Position numbers and translations under genes: made by a program | Shown here: in pieces, positions 44,514-55,081 of the stretch | How the letters are laid out: every line of letters starts with the position of its first letter | Numbering within the stretch: the first letter of the stretch is position 1 | Notes under the pieces: generated by a model | The model's database searches: none | Seen by the model: the letters and a program-made list of their open reading frames with translations, nothing else | Told to the model about the DNA's origin: nothing | Source of the DNA: Schizochytrium sp. TIO01 | Taxonomy: Eukaryota > Sar > Bigyra > Thraustochytrida > Thraustochytriidae | Length of the DNA stretch: 64,000 nucleotides | Direction: 5' to 3' | Assembly (NCBI GenBank): GCA_004764695.1 | Contig: SMSO01000014.1 | Location: forward strand, 6,252,029 to 6,316,028

Positions 44514-47180
44514 AGGAAGTGGGAACTTACTTCCATTACCCATGGCATGACCAGCGTAGCAAGCTGGCACCTCAACTTTAGAGAAGTGCCACCTGCCCCT
44601 GCGCACTGACAGTAGTACCATACCCACTTTTTAACTTTACAAATTATAATGCTTTTTCAATCATTTCTGAAAACACGTTACAATCACAACATATAATGAA
44701 CATGACTTTGTCAAACGGACTCGGAAAGGTAAAGAAAAATAAAATCCAAGATATTATTACCATCAGAAATAAAATCAACATAATATTATAGCACTACTGC
44801 TACCGCCGACATCCTGTAATTGGTCTCAAACAGCTTGCTAGTAGATAGCTCGCCAGAATTCACGTCGACAAGGAAAATCTCTTTTGGAACCACCCGATGT
44901 TCACCATTGGAACCTGAATCATTATGATGATGATGATGATCACATCTCATTGCAAATCCCACGCACGTTCATGGGGTTCCAACAATTGGAAAAAGATAAT
45001 CACCGCCGCAATCAGTCAGTGTCCAGAGTAAAACAGTGAGGGAGATCTCTTCAGACGGGAAACGATCGATTTCACCATGAGCCGGCTCCAATATTCATAG
45101 CCCTTCCGCGACACTCATTTGATTAAATTTGCGTAGCTCGTCGAGCCTCTCTCTTTTTCCAGGCCCTCAGCGACGCAGCTCTTTGCAAGCCACCAAGCGA
45201 GCGAGTGAGCGAGCGAGTCTGCCTCCTCCCATTCCTCCGATTCCCTCTTCTATATCTGACTGACCAACTACCTAGTTTGCTTTCCACACTCCACAACGAG
45301 CCAAGGACCTGCGTGCTTTCGGCTATGGCATGTTCTTCTCCCTGCTTGATTGTCAACCCTGCAACCATGAGCTTCGAGTCTAAGCGTTTATCCATCAATT
45401 CAACGGCCTTACTTGCCAGCTTGCACGCGCGTGCGTGTGCACGTGCGCAACACCTTCGTCGTCAACGAATCGCTCAGAACAAAGACGAAGATTCAGAACC
45501 CTCGCAAGTGCCAACTTGAAGTTGACGCGGAGATCTGCGAGAACCGCCGACTCTGGGGCCTCCTGCAACAGGAGGTCCAGTTGCTGGGGCATTTCGAGCG
45601 AGCAGAAGTTGGAGGGTGGGTAGGTCGGTAAGTTGTGTCGCTTTGAGGTTTGAGGAGTTGCTGGATCCTTTCTTTTCCATTTTCAGAAGAAGAGTTCTAG
45701 TGGGTTTTTCTTGCTGTCTTAGTGTATAGTAGTATTTAGTAGATTTGCTACGGTGGTCGTCATTCCCTTTGGCTTTGGCAATCATTCTTCGTTCGACCTG
45801 GGCTCTCCAAGGCCTCCGCAAGGGAAGACCTGGAATTGGCGCATACGGCCGTCGCTCTTGTCGATGCTGTGGCAGCGAGTGGGGAGCAATTCGACAGCTG
45901 GTCTCAGGAGCAGACGGGAAAGAACGAGGATGAACCTCGTGGACTCGGAAGGAGAACCTCAGATTGGAAAAACAGTGAAAACACACAATGAAAGAAATAA
46001 ACAGCAAAACAAAACAAAACAAAACAAAATAAAAGAAAAGAAAACAAAACGAAACAAAACAAAACAAATCAAAACAAAACAAAACGAAACAAAACAAATC
46101 AAAACAAAACAAACCAAAACAAAGAAACCAACAAGTTTCAAGAAGCGAATCAAAACGGTGCTCGCCTTCGGGAAACAGCCACGTTGAGATTCCTGCCCAA
46201 CCTGCGTTGCATGATACGGTCGGTGTCCACACACAGTTCTGCCGACCTTGGTCTCGAAGAGGGTATCGCCTGATCGTCACGAGTTCCAGTCTGCACACAC
46301 GTCCTTTGGCAACGCCTCATTGCCAAAGCTGTCCACAATTGGGGCGTCGACGGCACGAAAACAAGGAGAAATAGCACGAGAGACCCAGAGAGGGAGTGCA
46401 AGACAACACGCACTCCACTGCCAGCAGCAAAGATACGAACAGCCGAGGACGAGCGAGCGAGCGGAGCAATGCCAGGGATCGCCACCCTACCTGGTAGCCT
46501 GCTAGCTGCTATTCACAAAGACTCGCAAGAACTTAGAATCTGCAGAAACGAAAGCAAATTGTGCATACAACAGAAGTTCTAAAGTTAATTGATTAAAAAA
46601 GAAAATATGGTAAATAAAAAGGCAATAAAGGAAAGAGAGCTTTGATCTGTTTATATAGGCTATAATTATGTACTTTTTTAATGTTAACTTTATTTTTACT
46701 TTTATATTTATTAGTTTTCATTTACTTCAATTCGAGTTATGTATATCATGTTGGCTTGATTTAAAAAAAGAAAAGAAAAGAAAAGACAAAGATAAAAGTA
46801 GATAGAGCAGTAAGAGGTGCTAATGGAAAGGAGAGTCTATTTCATATAAAATATAAAATGCACAGTTTAAAGTGCCTGTGCAGTACTTACTGCTTACTTG
46901 AGGAAAGAGAGAGAAATGAAAATGATCAAAGAAAAAAGTAAGAAAACTTGGAAAGTTGTTACGAATGAAACCGAGACGAGATTGGGTTCGAGGAAACCAA
47001 TGCAATCCGCCAACTCGGTTCGGGTCTGGCGCCGGCATAAGGGACCCCCCCCCTCCTACTGGACGCCTCGCGGAGGTCGGCCACGCACGGGTCCGCTGGA
47101 GAGAACGCAGCTACTAAATCGGATTCTTTGAAGAGTCCATTCGTTTGGAGCTGTGCACGTGCCCTGGGGCATACTTTGAC
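44514..47180. other. Intergenic, 2.7 kb
   Basis: No supportable gene. It contains a long AAAAC-type repeat (46004-46125), a TGA/GAT run near 44925-44940 and a Gly/Pro-coding-like GC stretch near 47030-47110. The longest ORF (45474-46298, minus) only reads through the AAAAC repeat. Confidence 0.5.
46004..46125. repeat. AAAAC pentanucleotide repeat
   Basis: About 24 units of AAAAC with AAAAT, AAAAG and CGAAAC variants. Confidence 0.95.
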
Positions 47181-50100
47181 ATGACGACGCATGAGGGCAA
47201 AACTAAGACGAGGAGGCCTCGCAGTGAGACGCGGAAGAGAAGGTTACAGAGGAAAGTTGGAGACGACGGTAATCTAAACGCATGGCGGAGTGAGAATGAC
47301 CAGAAAGATTACCGACTTGTGAAACTAGCTAATGGACTCTCCTGTATACTCGTCTCTGCAGAAAACGCGGACCCAAAACGTAAGAGTGAGAACTCCTCGA
47401 GAGTGATTGAAACAGGCTCATCTGACATAAATAGACTTAGTTTTCAGTCCAGCGGAGGTATTTCTAATGCTCAAAAACGAATCAGCTCGTCTAGCAAACG
47501 TTTGTCAACAAGCTCACAACACAGCCATAGATCCAGTGCGTCATGCGGATCTCAAGCAAGTCATCATACAAGTGCAGACACTAATGGACCTGATAAGCGC
47601 CTCTCGCAAAGAAACCCGCGACGGACGTCGGCCCTGGTTAGAAATCCTGAGGGCCCTTTGGACTGTTGCTCGTCAATGGCTAATGAGCCTGCTCAAGATG
47701 ATCACTCTCAGACGGGCATTCGCAAAAAGCTTCCTGTGCTACCAGAAGACCCGTGCACAGTATCACCACCAGGGTTCGAAGTTCACGGCAACCCTGATGC
47801 CGACCTTCAATCAAACCACATTGCATCTGTATGCATGGCCGTTGGTGTTGGGTCATTTTCGGAACCAGATTGCTGTGAGGGTCTTGCACATTTTGTCGAG
47901 CATATGCTCTTCATGGGTAGTGAAAAGTATCCTCGTGAGAACGAGTTTGATTCATTTTTGAGTCAGAATGGAGGATCCAACAATGCCTACACGGACACTG
48001 AGAGGACGGTGTATTACTTCTCATGTTTTCAAAAGGACCTCTATAAAGCCACAGATATATTTGCCCAGTTCTTCATCAGCCCTTTGATGCTTGAAGAAGC
48101 TGCAGAACGTGAAGTGAACAGTATTGAGTCAGAATTTTCAATTCGTATGAATGTTGATGACTGTCGGCATTTGGAGATCTGGCGCTATACATCGCGACCT
48201 GGGACGCCCTTTTCGAGATTCACTTGTGGAAATGAAGAAAGTCTTGTTAATGTACCTCGTCAGAACGGAGTTAATGTTCACGAGGAATTGCGGAAATTCC
48301 ACGATCGCTATTATGTTGCGCCCAACATGCGCTTGGTAATTGTTGGCTACTCAAGCCTAGATGAACTCCAAGACATGGCTGAGGAGCTATTTGCAGCCGT
48401 TCGTGAGGGCAGCGATGACCCAGATGTTGTCATTTCGCCAACAATTAAAGGGGTGGGCGCCCCCTGGCGTATGGGATTTGACAACCATGAAACTGCCAAA
48501 AGGCTGGCTCAAGAGGGTATATCTGACCTGATCGTGGGGCCTGACCTTGTCAGTGACCAGGATTTAACGAGTTACCTGGAGAGCGAATCATATGAAGCCG
48601 GGGTGAAATCTAAATACACTCCCGAAGGTTTACAAAAGGCAGCACCCCCTGAATTTGCTGGTGTCGATGGTGTTTCTCTCGGGTGTGTTTTTGGATTTGA
48701 TCCAGTTACAGACGAGCACATCATGGCTCTTACATGGCAAATCCCTCCGCAATTCGAGAAGAATCGGTCACATGCCTCACGATATGTAGCAAACCTGCTT
48801 GGCCACGAGTCGGATGGATCCATTCTAGCATTTCTCAAAGTACGCGGATGGGCAACTCGCCTAGATTCGAGCTGCTCGTCCGACCTGGGTGGTTTTGAAG
48901 ACACTACTTCATGTTCGCTTCTTCTAATTCAAATTCATCTCACTGTAGAAGGAATGATCAATTGGATCTATGTGATTAGTCTTGTATTTGAATACATTGG
49001 AATTTTGCAGAGGGACGGCCCACAAAAATGGTTATATGAGGAAGACATGGCAATTAGTGCAATGCACTACCGATTTAAGGAGGATGAAGACTATGGTGAC
49101 CTTGCAGAAGCGCTTGCAGTACGAATGTTACCTCAAGCAGACATTGACGACGATCGACTTCTCGATGGCCCGACTCGTTTAGAATGGAATCCAGAGGAGA
49201 TAGGGGAAATTCTGAACTACTGTCGCCCAGAGCTTCTTCGCATTGATCTTCGCAGTAGCATCTGGTCAAACTCATCAGCCCCAAGCTTACCACCAGCCTT
49301 GGCTCGTCGTGCAAAGCCATTGTCCAATTTTGACACTCAAAATGTAACAGTTCGCGTTGAGCCGTACACATCCACCACATTTTGGGCGCAACGGATACCG
49401 CAAGAGGTGTTGGATTTGTGGAACAGCTTACTTGATGGCTCCAAAGTTGTACGTCATGTGTTCGACAGCTTAGACTCGACACAAGACCCTAGCCCTCTTA
49501 ACCTTTTCCAGCCCTCTGATCAAGTTAGTACTCAGGACGACTCTACCCCGGACGAAACTTACATAACAACATTCATCGATCAGCTATCTCGGGGCGTTAT
49601 AGAACCTAGAGATGACTATACTTTGAGTGCTCTGTGGATACCACATCCCAATCCTTATGTTCCTTCAGACTTTACACTGTTAAGTCAGAATGAGAAACTT
49701 CTTGACTTAGCCAAATCTGGAGATTTTCAAGGATGCCGTGTTTCCACAACTAGAGTTGCTTATATTCGGCATAAAATCCCCTTGGAGTTTAAGGATGAAT
49801 ATTCGTGGATGGAAAAACTGCTGTATAGCTCTACAAGAGAAAAATCCTCCTTGAACGACGAGGTGACCTTACGAGGCAAAGTAGAGCGAACCATAGAAAT
49901 CAAGGAAGGTAGCGTCATATTTCATGATGTTGAGCTTTGCCGTATTTTAGTCGATTATGGCTCTGGCTTGTATCAATGGCATCAAATTCTTGATCCAGAT
50001 GCTTCGCCAAAAAGAAAGATTATATCTATTGATGGCCCAGGCTTTAGTTTACAGGTTCTACAAGATCCCAAGCAGCTTGAACGCCCTTCGCTACTTCGAA

Positions 50101-52058
50101 AATCAAAAGCAAGCATGTCTCGGGGAGCGTCGTCTAGTGGACGAGCTTCACTCTCAGTTTCCAGTTCTGGGGATCTGAAGCCAACCAAACCACGCCGCGC
50201 TCTCAGTCTGTTGCGTAAGAAAAACAAGCTGCTTCGTGACCTCTCCAAAGGTGCAACAATAGAGGACGGAATTCCGCCTTCGGTACTAACCTCAATTTGG
50301 TCTAATTTCCCCAAGGTTCGTAGCGATCCATTCGAATTTTCAATGCCCGCATTAGTTCAGGCGCCTTTGCTTGAGACTGGTGAAATTATGCCTGGATTGC
50401 GACTTTGGTACATGACGGATCGTGTAAATTTAGTTCCGCGTACGGAAATAAATTTACGCTTTGTCAATCACTTGCCGAGTATTCGAGCACAATTTACTGT
50501 TCTCGTTGAACTATTAGGCCGGCTATGGTACGAGTCAGTGCGGAATGATGCATTCTATGCCTACATTGCGGGGATTGAACTCAGCATTGATTCTGATGAA
50601 GAAGGGCTATATTTGAATCTCTCAGGTATCTCTGCTCATATAGTTGCATTTCTGGATCGTGTTTTTGGGGTGCTAGCTAGAATTGCTTCATCTTGCAAAG
50701 GCTATCAGGACAGCCATGTTCAAAAAGACAATCATGATGATGAGTTGGAATATCTTGCTAGTCAAGAAGAATTTAAAGGCGGTAGCACGATATCGGAGAA
50801 AGGTGAACCAGATGAGAAGCTCGATCCTCTGTACTCTGTTGTGCCACGAAAGGTTTTCGCAGCTCAATTGATTGGTCTTTACCAAGACTACGGCAATGAA
50901 GCCTCACACTTCATGAATGAAGGACCTGTCTCTGCAGCGCTTTACAAAATTCTAGTGCATGGCTCATGGCAGCCTGAAGTCTGCTCAATGTTAGTGAGAG
51001 ATGTCAGACCCTGGACCTTGTCTGAGTTCGCAGCTGTCATCATGCACCGTTCTGAAGTGGAGGTGTGCTTGTCCGGGAATGTAGACGCAGATATGGCACT
51101 TGAAGCGCATCAAATTCTCAGTCGTTACCTCAATGAGTTTCGACATGAGGGTCTACCTCCAACGAGTATGCCTGAGGTTAACGTCTTGGAAGTGCCATAT
51201 GCTCGTATCAACCCGCACCGTGACGACCCATGGAGATCCGTGACAGGTCTAGTTCACCCACTCGAAGCACTGGAGTTCCAGGGACACTCCGTAGACTTGT
51301 ATTTCCAGCTAGGACCTGATGATCTAGAAACCAGGTTACTAGCTGAAATGATTGAGTATTTGATTAAGGAGCCTATTTATGCGGAGTTGCGTTCGAAGAA
51401 ACAACTTGGTTATGTAGTACAAGCATCTACAGTGACCGTTCAGGGAATTGTTGGCTTCGTTGTAGACGTGACATCTAAAAACTTCCCTCCACATGAAATT
51501 GCAGCCTTGGTTGACGATTTTCTTGCAGAGTTTTATGAAGGTCTCAAGGTCATGAACATTGAAGAGTTTCATGAAAACGTGTGCGCCCTTGCACGTACTA
51601 AACTCGATGAAGGCCGCGGAGTTCGAACCCAGGGCTCACGCTTATGGGAGGCGATTACTCTTGAACCATATCGTTCACCCCCGCAGTATGAATGGAAATC
51701 AAGCTCAGAAGAAATTGAGGTCTTGCGATCATTTATCACTCGTAAAAGAGTGTTATCCGCTTATGCACAGTGGCTTCTCCCATCTTCCACGCAACGTCGG
51801 CGAGTGTCTGTACTTGTCTTTGGTGCTGGTTATGAAGGTAGTTGTATGCAGGAATTGATGTCAAGAGCCAAATATGTTTCGATCGTTGACTCTGAGTTTA
51901 TCTACAAGTCGACCCCTAATTGCATGTTTAAACTTCGTGACGCCTGTGTGCCCACTTTAAGGGCTCAAGAGCGAACGTACCACCGCAGACATCGTGATGC
52001 AGTCTGCGATGACGAAGGCAGCCAAGATGATCACCAGAAAGGTTGCTCGCTCATGTGA
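47181..52058 (+). CDS. Nardilysin/insulysin-like M16A metalloprotease with C-terminal CaaX box
   Basis: A 1625-residue zinc protease from the ATG at 47181 (an upstream TTG is ignored). Residues 1-190 are basic, Ser-rich and low-complexity. The inverted zinc motif H237-F-V-E240-H241 and the distal ligand E318 (77 residues after H241, as in insulysin) are intact. MLFMGSEKYPRENEFD and GGSNNAYTDTERTVYYF match nardilysin better than insulysin. The C-terminal half keeps the KKQLGYVV segment of the substrate-closing domain. It is about 500 residues longer than typical nardilysin, with insertions around the mid-linker (about 1000-1040 is Arg/Ser/Lys-rich). The last residues are KGCSLM, a farnesyl-type CaaX box, so the protein may be membrane-tethered. 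It cleaves peptides, often at dibasic sites in nardilysins. Intact, single exon. Confidence 0.92.
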   Translation: MTTHEGKTKTRRPRSETRKRRLQRKVGDDGNLNAWRSENDQKDYRLVKLANGLSCILVSAENADPKRKSENSSRVIETGSSDINRLSFQSSGGISNAQKRISSSSKRLSTSSQHSHRSSASCGSQASHHTSADTNGPDKRLSQRNPRRTSALVRNPEGPLDCCSSMANEPAQDDHSQTGIRKKLPVLPEDPCTVSPPGFEVHGNPDADLQSNHIASVCMAVGVGSFSEPDCCEGLAHFVEHMLFMGSEKYPRENEFDSFLSQNGGSNNAYTDTERTVYYFSCFQKDLYKATDIFAQFFISPLMLEEAAEREVNSIESEFSIRMNVDDCRHLEIWRYTSRPGTPFSRFTCGNEESLVNVPRQNGVNVHEELRKFHDRYYVAPNMRLVIVGYSSLDELQDMAEELFAAVREGSDDPDVVISPTIKGVGAPWRMGFDNHETAKRLAQEGISDLIVGPDLVSDQDLTSYLESESYEAGVKSKYTPEGLQKAAPPEFAGVDGVSLGCVFGFDPVTDEHIMALTWQIPPQFEKNRSHASRYVANLLGHESDGSILAFLKVRGWATRLDSSCSSDLGGFEDTTSCSLLLIQIHLTVEGMINWIYVISLVFEYIGILQRDGPQKWLYEEDMAISAMHYRFKEDEDYGDLAEALAVRMLPQADIDDDRLLDGPTRLEWNPEEIGEILNYCRPELLRIDLRSSIWSNSSAPSLPPALARRAKPLSNFDTQNVTVRVEPYTSTTFWAQRIPQEVLDLWNSLLDGSKVVRHVFDSLDSTQDPSPLNLFQPSDQVSTQDDSTPDETYITTFIDQLSRGVIEPRDDYTLSALWIPHPNPYVPSDFTLLSQNEKLLDLAKSGDFQGCRVSTTRVAYIRHKIPLEFKDEYSWMEKLLYSSTREKSSLNDEVTLRGKVERTIEIKEGSVIFHDVELCRILVDYGSGLYQWHQILDPDASPKRKIISIDGPGFSLQVLQDPKQLERPSLLRKSKASMSRGASSSGRASLSVSSSGDLKPTKPRRALSLLRKKNKLLRDLSKGATIEDGIPPSVLTSIWSNFPKVRSDPFEFSMPALVQAPLLETGEIMPGLRLWYMTDRVNLVPRTEINLRFVNHLPSIRAQFTVLVELLGRLWYESVRNDAFYAYIAGIELSIDSDEEGLYLNLSGISAHIVAFLDRVFGVLARIASSCKGYQDSHVQKDNHDDELEYLASQEEFKGGSTISEKGEPDEKLDPLYSVVPRKVFAAQLIGLYQDYGNEASHFMNEGPVSAALYKILVHGSWQPEVCSMLVRDVRPWTLSEFAAVIMHRSEVEVCLSGNVDADMALEAHQILSRYLNEFRHEGLPPTSMPEVNVLEVPYARINPHRDDPWRSVTGLVHPLEALEFQGHSVDLYFQLGPDDLETRLLAEMIEYLIKEPIYAELRSKKQLGYVVQASTVTVQGIVGFVVDVTSKNFPPHEIAALVDDFLAEFYEGLKVMNIEEFHENVCALARTKLDEGRGVRTQGSRLWEAITLEPYRSPPQYEWKSSSEEIEVLRSFITRKRVLSAYAQWLLPSSTQRRRVSVLVFGAGYEGSCMQELMSRAKYVSIVDSEFIYKSTPNCMFKLRDACVPTLRAQERTYHRRHRDAVCDDEGSQDDHQKGCSLM

Positions 52059-52297
52059 AGCTTGAACTAATGTGGTAAAGCTTCTCAATGCATGCTTTTC
52101 CTTACATCGTTCCTTACTTGGAGAAAAAGCAGGAAGCATTGTGGTCAACCTAGTTTGCTGACCATTGCCAAGCTTTGTGATCATGCGATATAGTTTATCG
52201 CGTAAATTGAACATATCTTATTGAAAATATATGAACACAGAAGGGATATTTTAATTTTTTATATGTGCGCGATCCTCTTTCGATATTAAATAATCAG

Positions 52298-53056
52298 TCA
52301 TTTTGCATTATTCTGGTTTTCAAGAGTCTCGAAAGCAGCAATATCATTATTCGAAAGCGTGGATTCTGCATCCAAGTTTCTCACTTGACTGTGAACCGAA
52401 TCCCTTGCATTGGTATCTGCACTGCTTTGGGATTCATTTCCAGAGTCTTTAACATCGCTTTCATCATCTCCAGTGTCATCCTCGCTGTCTTCATTGTCTG
52501 AGTTTGATTTTAGGAAATTCTCCAACTGCTCATGGTCCTTCTCTGCGAGCTGTACTTCCACGTTCTCTAAATGTGTTGTTCTTGACATCGTCTCGTTGTT
52601 TCTACTCGAGCTTCTCGCTGTTGATTGTCTGCTATGTTGAGCAGTATTTACAGCTCCAAACGCAGCAAGTTCACGTGCTCTACTCTTATTCTCAATAAAA
52701 GCGTCCAAGAAAGCCTCCACTTCAAGCGACTGCTCCCGCACCCTCTTGACCTGCTCCAAGACTCTTGCCACTTGCTCGTGGATGTCAAATATGTTCTCTA
52801 GCTCCTGTTCAAGGCATTTCTCAGCTGCGAACGTTCTCTCTAGATTCTTAGCAGCAAGGTCGGCAACTCTCGCGGCGGCAAATTCGGTAGCGACGACTGC
52901 TTGCTCGCGTTGCTCCATGAGCTCTACGCGCGCCAGGGCGCGAGTTTGTAGGGCTGCAGATGCTGCTTCTGCGCCGCTATAGCTTGTTTCGGTATCTCGT
53001 GGAGCATCACGCTTCAGCGCACGACGTAGGCCCTCGATAGCGGGGCCCACGAGCAT
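52298..53056 (-). CDS. Hypothetical coiled-coil protein
   Basis: A 252-residue ORF on the strand opposite the protease, ending 240 bases after it. Residues about 25-135 are helical and Ala/Glu/Arg-rich with heptads (ARVELMEQREQAVVATEF; VARVLEQVKRVREQSLEVEA). Residues 145-252 are polar and acidic (Asp/Glu/Ser/Asn), likely disordered. No recognised domain; vesicle-tether subunits of similar make-up exist, but nothing here identifies one. ATG at 53054-53056. Biased composition over the whole length supports coding. Confidence 0.6.
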   Translation of the reverse strand: MLVGPAIEGLRRALKRDAPRDTETSYSGAEAASAALQTRALARVELMEQREQAVVATEFAAARVADLAAKNLERTFAAEKCLEQELENIFDIHEQVARVLEQVKRVREQSLEVEAFLDAFIENKSRARELAAFGAVNTAQHSRQSTARSSSRNNETMSRTTHLENVEVQLAEKDHEQLENFLKSNSDNEDSEDDTGDDESDVKDSGNESQSSADTNARDSVHSQVRNLDAESTLSNNDIAAFETLENQNNAK

Positions 53057-53876
53057 CGTCTCGACGCAAGTTGAAGTTTGATTTGCTTTTCAAGTCTCGA
53101 TTTTCTATCTTTTAGGAAAAGGAAATTGAAGAGCTTGTCAGTTTTGACCCAGAGATATATTTTGCAGGCTTTTGAGGGCACAGGAGGACACAGGTATGCA
53201 CGTCAAGATTCAGACGAGGGGATCAAGTATAGCTCCTTTGTAGGCAGAGAAGTCCGGTCTCAAGGTACGCGGATTTGGTACGCAGATTTTATCATTAATT
53301 CTTTAAGGATAGATTTGGTCATCTTAGATTTAAGCAATGTCACTTGGATGATTTCAAGGGTAGAAACAAAAAACCTACGGTCATAAATTAGTGCACCTAC
53401 GTGTTGATGTACAAATGCAGAAAGTCCGGTAGACGATTGTAATATGCAAACAATTTGTATATGTAAATGGCTAACAAAGCAGTGAAAACGATGAAATGAT
53501 GTCTAATTATGTAAGTGTCAAGTTAAAAACCCCATATCCTCAGGCTAGGAAGCTCATGCGCGTAAATTGCCTTGATAATGCTGCATGTCAGACAGGAGAG
53601 GGATTTGTAATACGAAGGATAAGAACAGGCGGGCTCACGGTAGAATGCGAGCAATGACGTAACTCACACGCAAACAATAGCTCAGAAACAGGCGAGTAAT
53701 TATTGTTGTGTGTTGTATGTTCAAAAGCGTTTTTGAGGAGTGGCTAAGGAACCTAATACTGGTAGGTTGCGCCATTGATTTCTCTTGGCAGAACCACACG
53801 AGCAGTAATGTGAGCTCCGCGGGAGACTTTGGTATAGTGAGAGCGGCGTTGGAGAGGCCGAACTATTTTCTATACC
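53057..53876. other. Intergenic
   Basis: Short spacer of about 0.8 kb between two minus-strand genes; nothing recognised. Confidence 0.5.
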
Positions 53877-54731
53877 TTAAGAGATTATACAGCAGCTTGC
53901 AAGCGAATCAGCCGCGGAGGAGTGTCCAGAACCATCCGTCTTTGACGAGGATGAGGATCCGGCAGTAGAGGCACCCTCTCCATCTGAGTATTCAATTAAA
54001 ACTTTGGTGTGAGCAATCTTCCTGCCCATAAGGTCTTGCAAAGCTCTGTTGTTGTCTCCATGAATAACCTTACGGAACATCGCGAGCTGTGAAGCAGAGG
54101 CCTCGAAAACCTGATCACAGACACACCATGTGACATCCTCAGAATAGGGTGCAGTGGTCAGTGAGCCAGGGTACACAAAAATACTTTCTGTGCCAGGTGC
54201 GAAAAGCTCACCAATATCGATGTTGCGTGTCATCACGCGTTTGCCATGGTTCTTGGGAAGTCCATGGTTGAAAACAGACTTGAGAAAACTTGACTCAGTG
54301 AGTCCGATCTGAAATAACACCGCGAAAACCAGCTTGGTGGTATCCTCGGCCACATGTACCATATGGAGCTCCATATTGTAGCGGACATTGTTGAATGTAT
54401 GTTCACTCGGTGAATGAAAGTGCAATTCCACTAGGTTGTATTTTTTGCCTTGGTAGAACATGCGGTTTCCAGAATCCACACGGACAGAAACATTTTCGGT
54501 TGTCTCGTTGAAGAGCACATGGCCTTTTACGATAGCAATCTCCATCCGAAACTCTGCAGGGATATCCTCATGCTGTTCTGCATTCTTGGCGCTTATATTA
54601 ATTGGTGACTGCCGCTCTCCACGAGCTTTCCTTGATACGGAGCCGGATCCCTCAGACGAATCAAGCGACACAACAGAGAGAGCATCCATCCTGACTGGGT
54701 TCGATCTAACTGATGCAATCCGAGGCATCAT
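53877..54731 (-). CDS. Alpha-type carbonic anhydrase with C-terminal CaaX box
   Basis: A 284-residue zinc enzyme interconverting CO2 and bicarbonate. RQSPINI (40-46), the zinc ligands H104 and H106 in ELHFHSPSEH and H123 in ELHMVH, and the LTTAPYSEDVTW segment (191-202, with the zinc-hydroxide Thr at 192) are all present, so it should be active. The usual secretory signal of alpha-class enzymes is absent; the N-terminus is polar. After the catalytic core comes a Gly/Ser/Thr-rich linker (about 251-279), then CCIIS. The last four residues C-I-I-S form a CaaX prenylation box, with a preceding Cys that could be palmitoylated. This predicts a cytosolic enzyme tethered to a membrane. Stop TAA at 53877-53879; ATG at 54729-54731 (a second ATG follows directly). 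Confidence 0.92.
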   Translation of the reverse strand: MMPRIASVRSNPVRMDALSVVSLDSSEGSGSVSRKARGERQSPINISAKNAEQHEDIPAEFRMEIAIVKGHVLFNETTENVSVRVDSGNRMFYQGKKYNLVELHFHSPSEHTFNNVRYNMELHMVHVAEDTTKLVFAVLFQIGLTESSFLKSVFNHGLPKNHGKRVMTRNIDIGELFAPGTESIFVYPGSLTTAPYSEDVTWCVCDQVFEASASQLAMFRKVIHGDNNRALQDLMGRKIAHTKVLIEYSDGEGASTAGSSSSSKTDGSGHSSAADSLASCCIIS

Positions 54732-55050
54732 GGTTGCAGCGGTTGTTGTTGTCTTCGGTTCTTGTTACAAACTTTGTTTAAGAAAGGTATTTGCCGTGAT
54801 GTACTTTTGCACAACACGTTTATGGGAGCTCGGAGGTAATTTAGGATTTCCAAGCGCAAGCCGCGTTGATAGCAGTTTGAGCCTTTGCTTGTTTGAGTTG
54901 CCTTTCGTGATCCAACCTCGGTTGCTCCAAAGCAACAATTTTGCCGTGGAGGATGCTTCTTTTGCAATAACCTTTGAACTTGAAATATTCAGATGTATAA
55001 GCCTTGTGGCGTGCGACTTCGTTGCAGAAGCCAATGACAGTGAACGCGTA

Positions 55051-55081
55051 TGCAAGCAAGCAAGTAAGCAAGCAAGCGAGC
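55051..55081. repeat. AAGC tetranucleotide repeat
   Basis: About seven AAGC units with AAGT and GAGC variants; the same unit recurs at 63093-63140. Confidence 0.85.

Noticed and set aside
45474-46298. 274-residue minus-strand ORF
   Set aside because: Its length comes from reading through the AAAAC repeat (poly-Phe/Cys/Leu); no domain and no codon signal outside it.
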